64,000 nucleotides of DNA, taken from assembly GCA_902793375.1 (NCBI GenBank), contig CADBDE010000005.1, positions 1-64,000 on the forward strand, in the 5' to 3' direction. The notes beneath the pieces are model-generated. The model searched no databases, was not told where the DNA came from, and saw nothing but the letters and a program-made list of their open reading frames with translations. The DNA is from an uncultured Erysipelotrichaceae bacterium (lineage in GTDB: Bacteria; Bacillota_I; Bacilli_A; RF39; UBA660). The position numbers were made by a program, and so were the translations under genes. Position 1 is the first letter of the stretch, and each line of letters begins with the position of its first letter. This document shows positions 47,073-54,336 of this stretch, one piece after another.

Positions 47073-47667
47073 ACATATATAATGAATACTTTTTAATATG
47101 TTCCATATCATCTGCACAATCATATATACTTGAATTTATGACTGGAACATTTATTTTATTATCTTCTAACACTTTTTTTAAATTATTTAAAAATTTCTTA
47201 ATATCTTCATTTGTATAATTATCTTCTAGATGTTTCATTGGAATCCCTAATGCTAATAAGGATTTTTTTAATGATATTTTATCTTTTGTTTGCACTTCAT
47301 CACAATAATCACTATATCTTTGTTCATCATCATTATGAAGCATATTTTGCCACTCATTAACTGACATCATATCTTTATCAAATGTAGTAAATATATTAGG
47401 ATAAATTATATCAATATTTTTATAATCTAATACAAACATTGGTTTATTATAAATAAAATTATCATAAGCTATTCTATATATTTCTCTATCATCCTCAATT
47501 AACGTTTTTTGAGATAAAGATATATATTTAGTTCCATTGAATAAATTAAAATCATCTTTAATTTCTTCATTTTGCATACATCTTGGCAATATGTATCCAT
47601 TTTTAAGTATTTTAATCATTAAATCATAGTTATTCCACTTAATTCCATGATATAAATATGGTTCCAC
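47071..47667 (-). CDS. Hypothetical protein, weakly ADP-ribosyltransferase-like
   Basis: 198 residues from a GTG start with GGGGGAAATTTTA upstream. The N-terminal LYHGI, the KYISLSQ segment and a later DEVQTKDKIS segment are spaced a little like the three active-site strands of ADP-ribosyltransferases (H/R, S-T-S, E-x-E), but none of these is diagnostic and the similarity may be chance. It forms a two-gene unit with the next gene upstream (29 bases apart) and ends at its own terminator. No function is assigned. Confidence 0.6.
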   Translation of the reverse strand: MEPYLYHGIKWNNYDLMIKILKNGYILPRCMQNEEIKDDFNLFNGTKYISLSQKTLIEDDREIYRIAYDNFIYNKPMFVLDYKNIDIIYPNIFTTFDKDMMSVNEWQNMLHNDDEQRYSDYCDEVQTKDKISLKKSLLALGIPMKHLEDNYTNEDIKKFLNNLKKVLEDNKINVPVINSSIYDCADDMEHIKKYSLYM

Positions 47668-47696
47668 TAAAATTTCCCCCTTTTATAATTTCATTT

Positions 47697-48401
47697 TTAA
47701 TGCATTTTATATTTATAAACTTTTGGAGAAACATTTATTACTTCATCATATGAAACATCAATAAAGTTTAATAATCTTTTAGTTTCTTCTAATAATAATG
47801 TATAATCTCCATAATAAGTTCCTCTTACTTCTATCTTATCTACAATAGAATCTATATAATATACAAATAATGAAAATGTAGCATTATCTAATTTAATAGT
47901 TCTTGTACAAGAATCATTTTCTGTACTTTTATAAAAAGTATTATTTGTAATAATTCCATCAGTAAATAATTTAGATTCTGCTTTATATTCTGGAAGATTT
48001 GCCTTTGGCATATTATATACTCCATTAGGATTATCATATTTAAGTTGTGCTACACCTTTTGTAGAAATATTTAATAATTTAGCCATAGCACATTTATTAA
48101 TCGCTTGTTGTATATATCCAGCATCTATATGATTTTTAGATATTATTTCTGCTCTTTCTGATTCAGGAACTTCAAATGATACAATTCCATTATCATCAAA
48201 ATCTATAGTATATTTATTATTTATTATATTATCTTCTGAAAATTCATTAATATCTAATCTTGAAGAAATCATTTGAAATTCACTTGATGAGTAAATAATT
48301 TTAATTGTTTCTACAATATCAGTTATATCAACCGCTTCTATTTCATCATTATTCATTATTGAATAAAAAATATTTAAAAACTTATCTATTCCTATTTTCA
48401 T
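47697..48401 (-). CDS. Hypothetical protein, partner of the 47071 gene
   Basis: 234 residues from ATG 48401 (GGGGATTTT upstream). Helical N-terminus (1-60), then a mixed region with VSFEVPESERAEI and CAMAKLLN. Soluble, no known domain. It is the first gene of a two-gene unit with the 198-residue protein; such isolated pairs are often effector/immunity or toxin/antitoxin pairs, but nothing here proves that. Confidence 0.6.
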   Translation of the reverse strand: MKIGIDKFLNIFYSIMNNDEIEAVDITDIVETIKIIYSSSEFQMISSRLDINEFSEDNIINNKYTIDFDDNGIVSFEVPESERAEIISKNHIDAGYIQQAINKCAMAKLLNISTKGVAQLKYDNPNGVYNMPKANLPEYKAESKLFTDGIITNNTFYKSTENDSCTRTIKLDNATFSLFVYYIDSIVDKIEVRGTYYGDYTLLLEETKRLLNFIDVSYDEVINVSPKVYKYKMH

Positions 48402-48466
48402 AAAATCCCCCAATATATTTTAATATATTTCAAAACTAGTTCATTATTATACTACAATTTTGAAAA

Positions 48467-48507
48467 AAAGCAAATAAAAGCAATAGATATAAGCCTTTTC
48501 TATTGCT
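48467..48507 (-). terminator. Intrinsic terminator after tspO
   Basis: On the minus strand AGCAATAGA pairs with TCTATTGCT around an 11-base loop, followed by T-rich sequence. Confidence 0.7.
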
Positions 48508-48510
48508 ACT

Positions 48511-48999
48511 TTAATTTAATATTGCAATCATTATATTTAAATATCCTGCAAAAGTAACCCATATAATATATGGTATAAGTAAATAATATGCTATTTTATT
48601 AATTTTCTTTGCATTTATTATTAGTAATAAAATAAGTATCCATAAACAAATTAACCAAAAAAATGCAAAATAATATGCCTTTATATTAAAAAATATTATA
48701 CTCCAACAAAAGTTAAATATTAATTGTACAATATAAAGTATTAAATAATTATCCCTTTCTTTATACAAAAATACATTTTTATTTTTATATACTATATAAC
48801 TAGATATTCCCATTAATATATACAAAATTGTCCATGCTACTGGAAAAAGCCATGCTGGTGGTGATAAAAAAGGTTGATTTAAGTTTTTAAAATTTGCCAT
48901 AGCATCTTTTGTAAAAAAAGCTGATAAACCTCCTATTACTAAAGGAATTAAAATAGCTATTATTATTTTTCCTATTTCTTTTTTCTTATTACTCTCCAT
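48511..48999 (-). CDS. tspO: TspO/MBR family protein
   Basis: 162 residues with five membrane helices. Family hallmarks are PFLSPPAWLFPVAWTILYILMG at about 38-59 and the Trp-containing FNFCWSIIFFNIKAYYFAF segment. TspO proteins bind tetrapyrroles and are linked to stress and porphyrin handling. AGGAGAATTAT precedes the ATG. Monocistronic by spacing. Confidence 0.9.
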   Translation of the reverse strand: MESNKKKEIGKIIIAILIPLVIGGLSAFFTKDAMANFKNLNQPFLSPPAWLFPVAWTILYILMGISSYIVYKNKNVFLYKERDNYLILYIVQLIFNFCWSIIFFNIKAYYFAFFWLICLWILILLLIINAKKINKIAYYLLIPYIIWVTFAGYLNIMIAILN

Positions 49000-49052
49000 A
49001 TAATTCTCCTATTCATTATTATTTTATTTAAATAAGAGAAATGTATTCATAG

Positions 49053-49439
49053 TTATTGTATTTTTGTTATATTATCTATTTTAATAATAGTTCTATCCAT
49101 AAATATTATTTCTTTTTTTATATAATCTATTTTTTTTACTAAACCTTTCTTTTTAATATATTTACCACCAGTTTTTTTATTATCTTTAACAAAATATTCA
49201 AGATTTACTTCTTGATTTTTCTCTAAGCGAATTAACTTATCATTTATAATTGCTTTTAAATCATCATTTAATTCAATTTCTTTATCTGTAATTCTTTCTG
49301 TTTCTTCAACTTCTTCTTCAAATCCAGTTAAAGCAGCAAAAGGAGCAAATATAGCGCTTCTATTATAAATACTCATTCTAGGATGCTTACTATTTGGTTC
49401 AAATTTTTCTAAATCAATAATCTCTTTATACTCATCCAC
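49053..49439 (-). CDS. YolD-like protein
   Basis: About 128 residues. The conserved core HPRMSIYNRSAIFAPFAALTG is diagnostic of the YolD-like family, which accompanies Y-family polymerases in Bacilli. GGAGGT seven bases upstream selects the GTG at 49439, which overlaps the polymerase stop as GTGGATGA; the longer frame from 49484 has no site. It probably modulates the translesion polymerase. Confidence 0.9.
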   Translation of the reverse strand: MDEYKEIIDLEKFEPNSKHPRMSIYNRSAIFAPFAALTGFEEEVEETERITDKEIELNDDLKAIINDKLIRLEKNQEVNLEYFVKDNKKTGGKYIKKKGLVKKIDYIKKEIIFMDRTIIKIDNITKIQ

Positions 49440-50910
49440 TGCTATGACCTCCAATTTGTTTATTTCTAAGTATTGTTGTAGCACCTTCTTCTAAATCCAT
49501 TGCTTTTAGAATTGCATTTTTACCATATTTATTCTTAATTCTTATAATTGTTTCTTGAACTTTTTGTTCGTTATTTTCATCATATTCATTATTTATAGAC
49601 ATACTAAATAAATCCATTTGTTTATATTTAATTCTTTTATTATATTTATCTTTATTCTCTAAATTGCAAAAAGAAAGTCCTAACTTTCTAATTAATAATA
49701 ACGGATTAACTAATTTATCATATAGTTCTACAACATATTTATTAATTATATTTGTAGATGATGTTTTATGATCTATTCTAATAGTTCCATGAGATGGTTT
49801 TGGCATTTTTCTACCATAAAAGTCATATACTATTTCACCACTATATATTGATTTATATTTCTTACTTTTTAAATTATCTACGTCATATATAATAGTTAAA
49901 ACAATATGATCAGTTAAATATTCTTTGTTTACTAGACTTAGTGTCAATAGTTCTGATATTTCTTGTATTACAATTCTTGCTTTTTTATAGTCATATGGAG
50001 TATGAAGAACCTGACTTTGAGAAAGAGATGTACTAGTAGGTTTATAACTTTTAACATCTTTAATAGTACATGGTTCATATCCAAAAGCATGATCAATTAA
50101 TATTTCAGCATTTACTCCAAAGATTTTATATAATAAATCTTCATCTTCTATCGCACATTTTGCAACATCTCCCATTGTATATAATCCTTGCTCTTTTAAT
50201 CTATTAGAAATACCTTTACCTACTCTCCAAAAATCAGTAAGAGGTTCATGATTCCATAATTCATATTTATATTTTTTTTGATCTAAAAAAGCAATTCTTG
50301 CACCTTCTTTATTTGGATCTGCATGTTTTGCTACAATATCCATTGCAATTTTAGCAAGATATAAATTTGTTCCTATTCCAGCCGTTGCTGTTATTCCTGT
50401 AGTAGTATAAACATCTTTAATCATTTTTGTTATTAATTCATTTGAATTCATTTTATATAATTTCAAATAATCAGTTATATCAAAGAACACTTCATCAATT
50501 GAATATACAAACATATCATCTGGAGAAATGTATTTTAAATAAATATTATAAATATTTGTACTATATTTCATATATAAAGCCATCCTAGGAGGAGCTACTA
50601 TATAATCAAGTTCTAAATTTTTATTATTTTTTAGTTCTTCTAAATTAAAAGATTTTCCTATTAATTTGTTGTTATTCTCTATCTTTCTTATTTCATTTAT
50701 TTCTTTTACTTTTTGTACTACTTCATATAATCTTGCTCTTCCAGATAATCCAAAAGATTTAAGTGCTGGTGTAACTGCTAAACATATGGTCTTTTCTGTT
50801 CTAGATAAGTCTGCAACAACCAAATTTGTAGTTAATGGATTTAGGCCTCTTTCAACACATTCACACGAAGCATAAAAGCTTTTTAAATCAATACAGGCAT
50901 ATGTTCTCAA
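49432..50910 (-). CDS. Y-family DNA polymerase (UvrX/UmuC type)
   Basis: About 492 residues. Translesion polymerase: CIDLKSFYASCECVERGLNP with the catalytic Asp, VYSIDEVFFD with the Asp-Glu pair, GIGTNLYLAKIAMD and the little-finger domain with TSTSLSQSQVL. A GTG at 50919 lies within GAGGTG; the TTG at 50910 is six bases after that site and begins with the expected RTYACIDLKSFYAS. An SOS-type box lies about 50 bases upstream. With YolD it forms the usual UV-damage cassette. Confidence 0.92.
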   Translation of the reverse strand: MRTYACIDLKSFYASCECVERGLNPLTTNLVVADLSRTEKTICLAVTPALKSFGLSGRARLYEVVQKVKEINEIRKIENNNKLIGKSFNLEELKNNKNLELDYIVAPPRMALYMKYSTNIYNIYLKYISPDDMFVYSIDEVFFDITDYLKLYKMNSNELITKMIKDVYTTTGITATAGIGTNLYLAKIAMDIVAKHADPNKEGARIAFLDQKKYKYELWNHEPLTDFWRVGKGISNRLKEQGLYTMGDVAKCAIEDEDLLYKIFGVNAEILIDHAFGYEPCTIKDVKSYKPTSTSLSQSQVLHTPYDYKKARIVIQEISELLTLSLVNKEYLTDHIVLTIIYDVDNLKSKKYKSIYSGEIVYDFYGRKMPKPSHGTIRIDHKTSSTNIINKYVVELYDKLVNPLLLIRKLGLSFCNLENKDKYNKRIKYKQMDLFSMSINNEYDENNEQKVQETIIRIKNKYGKNAILKAMDLEEGATTILRNKQIGGHSSG

Positions 50911-50957
50911 TTCTCTCACCTCTAATACTAAAATAACATAAATTATAAAATATTACA

Positions 50958-50971
50958 AGAACAAATGTTCG
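50958..50971 (-). promoter_or_regulatory. LexA/DinR (SOS) box of the Y-polymerase operon
   Basis: On the minus strand CGAACATTTGTTCT, one base from the palindromic CGAAC-N4-GTTCG pattern of Gram-positive SOS boxes. It overlaps the -35 region of a promoter with TATAAT near 50939-50944. Confidence 0.75.
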
Positions 50972-50977
50972 TATACA

Positions 50978-51008
50978 ATATAAAAATAAAAAGCATTATT
51001 ATGCTTTT
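50978..51008 (-). terminator. Intrinsic terminator after the 50999 gene
   Basis: On the minus strand AAAAGCAT pairs with ATGCTTTT, followed by TATTTTTA. It insulates the SOS promoter. Confidence 0.82.
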
Positions 51009-51412
51009 ACTTTTTTAGATTTTTTAATTTTCTTATCTAATTCATCAAATTTATAAGAATTAGTATTTTCTATATCAATTATATTCTTATTTTTCTTTCT
51101 AGATTTCTTTTCTACTGTTTTAACTATTATTTCTTCTTTTTTCTTTTCATTAGTTTCACTTAATGCAATAACTGGTTCTAATACTTCTTCAGAAAAAATA
51201 GTTAATTGTTCTAATTTTGAAGTCTTTTCTTCTTTTACATCACTAAGTTCTGGATCTTTAACAAAACTACCAATTAATAATATTATAGCCCCAGTAATTA
51301 CCATAAATAAAGAACTTGATAATTTATAAATAATATAAAATGAAATTAAAATACATATAGATATTACAAGAATCATTTTAATCTTTCTTTTATTTTTTAA
51401 CTTATTAATCAT
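50999..51412 (-). CDS. Small membrane protein with charged tail, unknown
   Basis: 137 residues: two adjacent membrane helices (about 13-30 and 34-50) and a Lys/Glu-rich cytoplasmic tail. No recognised domain. GGGGGTAACGTT precedes the ATG. Confidence 0.65.
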   Translation of the reverse strand: MINKLKNKRKIKMILVISICILISFYIIYKLSSSLFMVITGAIILLIGSFVKDPELSDVKEEKTSKLEQLTIFSEEVLEPVIALSETNEKKKEEIIVKTVEKKSRKKNKNIIDIENTNSYKFDELDKKIKKSKKVKA

Positions 51413-51486
51413 AACGTTACCCCCAAAAGTGCTTTATATTATACAATAAACAATTCAATTTGTCAATTTATAAAATAATAGATAAG

Positions 51487-51933
51487 TTATATTCTAATTA
51501 AATTCTTTGTAATATTATTTTCACTTAAAACGCTTAATATTTTTTCATCTTCTTCATTTTTATTATTTCTATAATGAATTAAATCATAATAAATTTTATC
51601 AAGTTTAAATAAAGTATTTTTAAATTCTTCAACTTCAAATAAATTTTTTTTAGATTCTTTAGAAGTAGAAGAAATCTGTAAATATAATGGTTCTAATTCA
51701 AGTTCTATTTCACTAATTTTATTATCAAGTTCCTCATTAGATAAAAAACAAACTGTATCATAATCTATTATATCTTCTCTATTTTTAATATAATTAATAT
51801 CTTTTTCATCAGTAAAAACTACATACTCATTTTCTTCATAAAACTCTTTGTCATAATTAAACTTTTCAGGAAATCCAATTTCAATTAAATCTTTAAATTC
51901 AACATAACAAATATCATTTTTAAACAATTTCAT
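51487..51933 (-). CDS. Hypothetical coiled-coil protein
   Basis: 148 residues, acidic and soluble, with a predicted coiled coil (about 65-135). No known family. AGAGGTGCATT precedes the ATG. Its relation to the neighbouring genes is unclear. Confidence 0.6.
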   Translation of the reverse strand: MKLFKNDICYVEFKDLIEIGFPEKFNYDKEFYEENEYVVFTDEKDINYIKNREDIIDYDTVCFLSNEELDNKISEIELELEPLYLQISSTSKESKKNLFEVEEFKNTLFKLDKIYYDLIHYRNNKNEEDEKILSVLSENNITKNLIRI

Positions 51934-52012
51934 AATGCACCTCTAAACAATAAATTAATATCACTTATTATAATCATTTTTTTATTACAAACAAAGGATG
52001 TAATGATTATAC

Positions 52013-52585
52013 CTATAATTTTTTATTTAATAATTTTTTATGTTCTTGTTGTTTTTCCAAATTATTAACATACTCTTTTATGTTAGATATTTGAAGAATA
52101 CCTATTTCCATAACACTAAACAAATTCTCAACATAACGTGTTTTTATTCTTTTTGCTCCTTTTGAAATCCAAAAATTATAATTATCTAATTTCTCTGAAC
52201 TTTCAAGCACACAACTGTCAAAGCTAAAATTACTAATATTCATAAGAGTCCTATTAAATAAAGATATTCCTACATTATTTTCTCTATAAGATGGTGAGCA
52301 AACCATAAGATAAATTCTATATAAACAATCATAGTCTTTTGAATGTAAACAAAAGCCTATTACTTTATCATCTTTATAGGCTATTTCTATTAATCTATGA
52401 TTATAATCAGTATCTTCCCCAGTATATAAAGATAGATTTAATGTATTAATTAAAGAACTCATATCTATTATATTATTTGTCTCTTTATAATAATGATACA
52501 AATTAAATAAATAATTATTTTTTAAATTATTATTTTCAAATATAAATGTATCATATTCAATTTCACTTAATTGATTTTTTATCAT
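52013..52585 (-). CDS. GNAT-like N-acetyltransferase
   Basis: 190 residues from ATG 52585 (GAAAGGATTTAT upstream). The central beta strand with KVIGFCLHS, the following YLMVCSPSYRENNVGISLF (an acetyl-CoA-binding R/Q-x-x-G-x-A-like loop with NNVGISL) and FWISKGAKRIKTRY towards the end give the GNAT fold. Substrate unknown. Confidence 0.65.
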   Translation of the reverse strand: MIKNQLSEIEYDTFIFENNNLKNNYLFNLYHYYKETNNIIDMSSLINTLNLSLYTGEDTDYNHRLIEIAYKDDKVIGFCLHSKDYDCLYRIYLMVCSPSYRENNVGISLFNRTLMNISNFSFDSCVLESSEKLDNYNFWISKGAKRIKTRYVENLFSVMEIGILQISNIKEYVNNLEKQQEHKKLLNKKL

Positions 52586-52603
52586 ATAAATCCTTTCTAT
52601 CAA

Positions 52604-52798
52604 ACCAATGACGTCACCTTTTTAACAAAACTCTTCATATAATGTCTATTATCTGAATTTTTTTAAATTACTCAAAAACTAATTTTTTCAAGTTTTCTCA
52701 TAATATCCTTCAAAACAGATAATTATTATACATTACAAACTCTGTTATTGTAAATAAAAAGATAATTGCTCCTACTATATCTATTCTTTATTTTTTCA
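52604..52798. other. Intergenic region upstream of the GNAT gene
   Basis: AT-rich, no open frame of note. It holds TGACGTCA, a perfect eight-base palindrome, near 52608. No recognised RNA. Confidence 0.5.
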
Positions 52799-52826
52799 TA
52801 AAAAAAATCAATCAGAAATGATTGAT
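52799..52826 (-). terminator. Terminator downstream of the tRNA-Leu 3' fragment
   Basis: On the minus strand ATCAATCA pairs with TGATTGAT, followed by eight T. No gene upstream of it is intact, which suggests that it once ended a tRNA operon. Confidence 0.8.
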
Positions 52827-52837
52827 ATTTTCATAAA

Positions 52838-52848
52838 TGGTGCGGGTG
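52838..52848 (-). repeat. Copy of the tRNA-Leu 3' end (att-like)
   Basis: TGGTGCGGGTG is identical to plus-strand bases 54033-54043, the acceptor stem plus ACCA of tRNA-Leu. The rest of the tRNA is absent here. A 3'-end tRNA copy is a usual mark of an integrated or excised element. Confidence 0.6.
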
Positions 52849-52850
52849 TC

Positions 52851-52862
52851 GTAGATATCTAC
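52851..52862. repeat. Perfect 12-base palindrome beside the tRNA fragment
   Basis: GTAGATATCTAC, two bases inside the tRNA 3'-end copy. Confidence 0.6.
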
Positions 52863-52912
52863 AACTTTTCACAAGTACGAATGATATAAATATCACTCTC
52901 TAAACTCATTCT

Positions 52913-52936
52913 AACACAAATTTTAAGAAATGTGTT
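52913..52936. promoter_or_regulatory. Inverted repeat upstream of the 52988 gene
   Basis: AACACA ... TGTGTT with a 12-base spacer, touching the putative -35 of the next gene. Possible operator. Confidence 0.45.
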
Positions 52937-52963
52937 AAAAAATCTACAATTTTATGATAAAAT
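52935..52963 (+). promoter_or_regulatory. Putative promoter of the 52988 gene
   Basis: TTAAAA, 17 bases, TAAAAT; the -35 is weak. Confidence 0.45.
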
Positions 52964-52987
52964 ATTAACTGCAAAGGAAGATTTAAG

Positions 52988-53656
52988 ATGTTTAATTTGT
53001 ATATATTAGAAGATTGGTATGGAACTCCTCATATAATGAGTTCTTCAAAAATACATAAGAGAGTTATGGATGATAGTAGTAAATCTAATTATAATTGGAT
53101 AGCATCTGCTACTGATTTGATTAATGTTTGTAATAAAAGAAATTTTCCTGAAGAAAAGGCAAATGATATAAAAGTAGCGATTTTAAATTGTTATTCTTCA
53201 TTAATGTGGAGTGAAGATGATTATTCAAGAAGAAAAAAGACAGATTTAAATGCTGTATATTTTGCTTATAATTCATTATATGGTGTTGAAGATCAAAAAG
53301 TAATACAAGCAAGAACAAGATTTTTAAAATCATTTTTATCATTAGTTACACATTCATCATTTTTATTTATGGCTCATCATGGTGAAAATTTTAGAAATGC
53401 TGAAAAGGAATGGATAAATCATATATTTAGTAATTTATTCGTGCAAGAACAAATTGATTTTGCTAGTTTATTTTCTTTACTAAAAAACGATTTCACTCAA
53501 AGAATAAAACAATTAGAAGAGAGTGGACTTTTTGCTGAAGAAGATAAAATAGAACAAGAAAGATTAATTTGCTACATAGATGAAACAGTAAATCAATTTT
53601 TTGAACATCCTGAAAGACAAAAAGTATTAGCTAAAGTTCCACCAAAGAAGAAATAA
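52988..53656 (+). CDS. Orphan hypothetical protein in the mobile-element relic
   Basis: 222 residues, soluble, mostly helical. The N-terminal half has Trp-rich phrases (LEDWYG, NYNWIAS, SLMWSEDD); the middle has FLSLVTHSSFLFMAHH; the C-terminus ends in PPKKK. No domain recognised. AAAGGAAG seven bases before the ATG and a clear terminator after the stop support expression. It lies between a copied tRNA-Leu 3' end and the relaxase relic, so it is probably cargo of an integrated element. Confidence 0.7.
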   Translation: MFNLYILEDWYGTPHIMSSSKIHKRVMDDSSKSNYNWIASATDLINVCNKRNFPEEKANDIKVAILNCYSSLMWSEDDYSRRKKTDLNAVYFAYNSLYGVEDQKVIQARTRFLKSFLSLVTHSSFLFMAHHGENFRNAEKEWINHIFSNLFVQEQIDFASLFSLLKNDFTQRIKQLEESGLFAEEDKIEQERLICYIDETVNQFFEHPERQKVLAKVPPKKK

Positions 53657-53665
53657 TTGATTTTC

Positions 53666-53706
53666 AAGACGATTAGAATTCAATTTCGTAATCGTCTTTT
53701 TCTTTT
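53666..53706 (+). terminator. Intrinsic terminator after the 52988 gene
   Basis: AAGACGATTA pairs with TAATCGTCTT around a 13-base loop, followed by TTTCTTTT. Confidence 0.8.
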
Positions 53707-53915
53707 CCAAACATTTTATTTTTAATAAATTTGACTAATTTATCAAATAAGTTTTCAAAAAAATCAAAAGCATTTTGTAATTTAGAATTTTTCTCTTTAA
53801 GATCATCAATTTCATCTTCTTGTTTATCTACTTTTTTCTCAAGTGATTTAACTTTAATATTTATGGCATCATTATTTTCAGTTAGTATTTTAACTTTTTG
53901 TTTATTACAAAATAT
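53673..53915 (-). pseudogene. C-terminal relic of a Mob/Pre-type mobilization protein
   Basis: An 81-codon frame on the minus strand, closed upstream by a stop and without a usable start. It encodes a Lys/Glu coiled coil, then FFENLFDKLVKFIKNKMFGK and EKDDYEIEF. Coiled coil followed by a F-x-x-L-x-x-x-VKFIKNKMFGK-like end resembles the C-terminus of Mob/Pre relaxases of small mobilizable plasmids. The relaxase domain is missing. The identification is from memory of the family and needs a search. Confidence 0.5.
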
Positions 53916-53931
53916 TTAACCCCCTAGGTAT

Positions 53932-53955
53932 TTTGACATAAATATCAAAATATTG
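53932..53955. repeat. Inverted repeat TATTTTGA/TCAAAATA
   Basis: Two eight-base arms around an eight-base spacer, next to CCCCCTAGG. It lies upstream of the relaxase relic, where an origin of transfer could be expected, but no known oriT sequence was recognised. Confidence 0.45.
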
Positions 53956-53957
53956 GT

Positions 53958-53993
53958 CGAAAAAGAAAAGAACAATCATTTTCAGATTGTTCA
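53958..53993 (-). terminator. Terminator of the tRNA pair
   Basis: On the minus strand GAACAATC pairs with GATTGTTC, followed by TTTTCTTTTTC. Confidence 0.82.
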
Positions 53994-54004
53994 TATATTT
54001 TAAA

Positions 54005-54021
54005 GTTCGAATAGTTCGAAC
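54005..54021. repeat. Perfect inverted repeat beside tRNA-Leu
   Basis: GTTCGAA-TAG-TTCGAAC, 12 bases from the tRNA-Leu 3' end. Confidence 0.6.
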
Positions 54022-54032
54022 AGATTCGTCAC

Positions 54033-54116
54033 TGGTGCGGGTGACAGGAGTTGAACCTGCAAGCCAAAGGCGCTAGATCCTAAGTCTAGTGCGTCTGCCA
54101 ATTCCGCCACACCCGC
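54033..54116 (-). tRNA. tRNA-Leu (anticodon UAG)
   Basis: 84 bases on the minus strand with encoded CCA. Acceptor stem GCGGGTG/CACCCGC, long variable arm, anticodon stem CTAGA/TCTAG with loop CTTAGGA, T arm GGTTCAACTCC. Three bases after the next tRNA, so both share a transcript. Confidence 0.95.
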
Positions 54117-54119
54117 GAG

Positions 54120-54196
54120 TGGTGGACCCTATAGGACTCGAACCTATGACCGCCCGGTTATGAGCCGGATGCTCTAACCAACTGAGCTAAGGGTCC
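54120..54196 (-). tRNA. tRNA with CAU anticodon (probably Ile2, else elongator Met)
   Basis: 77 bases on the minus strand with encoded CCA. Acceptor stem GGACCCT/AGGGTCC, D arm GCTCAGTTGGTTAGAGC, anticodon loop CTCATAA, T arm GGTTCGAGTCC. The GGACC acceptor start is like the Bacillus tRNA-Ile2, whose C34 is modified to lysidine; the DNA alone does not settle Ile2 against Met. Confidence 0.92.
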
Positions 54197-54209
54197 ATCG
54201 ACAAGAATA

Positions 54210-54238
54210 ATGATATCATAAATTACCCATTCATGCAA
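54210..54238 (-). promoter_or_regulatory. Putative promoter of the tRNA pair
   Basis: TTGCAT, 17 bases, TATCAT on the minus strand. Confidence 0.55.
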
Positions 54239-54309
54239 GAAATTTTTATACTTTTATATATTTTATTTAATTAATTCTTTATTTTTATCTGAAAATCAGT
54301 TAGAATACG

Positions 54310-54318
54310 TGTTATAAT
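54310..54318 (+). promoter_or_regulatory. Extended -10 of rnhC
   Basis: TGTTATAAT, an extended -10, 18 bases before the ATG; no clear -35. Confidence 0.5.
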
Positions 54319-54336
54319 TTATTTAGAGGTGTTTTT

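Noticed and set aside
52828-52912. tmRNA or full tRNA gene at the GCGGGTG copy
   Set aside because: Only the 11-base acceptor end is present; no T arm, D arm or tag-coding region can be folded.
52833-52912. 16-codon minus-strand frame (MSLESDIYIIRTCEKL) before the tRNA fragment
   Set aside because: No ribosome-binding site and no supporting context; kept only as part of the relic.
54005-54021. LexA box beside tRNA-Leu
   Set aside because: GTTCGAA-TAG-TTCGAAC has the half-sites in the wrong orientation and spacing for CGAAC-N4-GTTCG.
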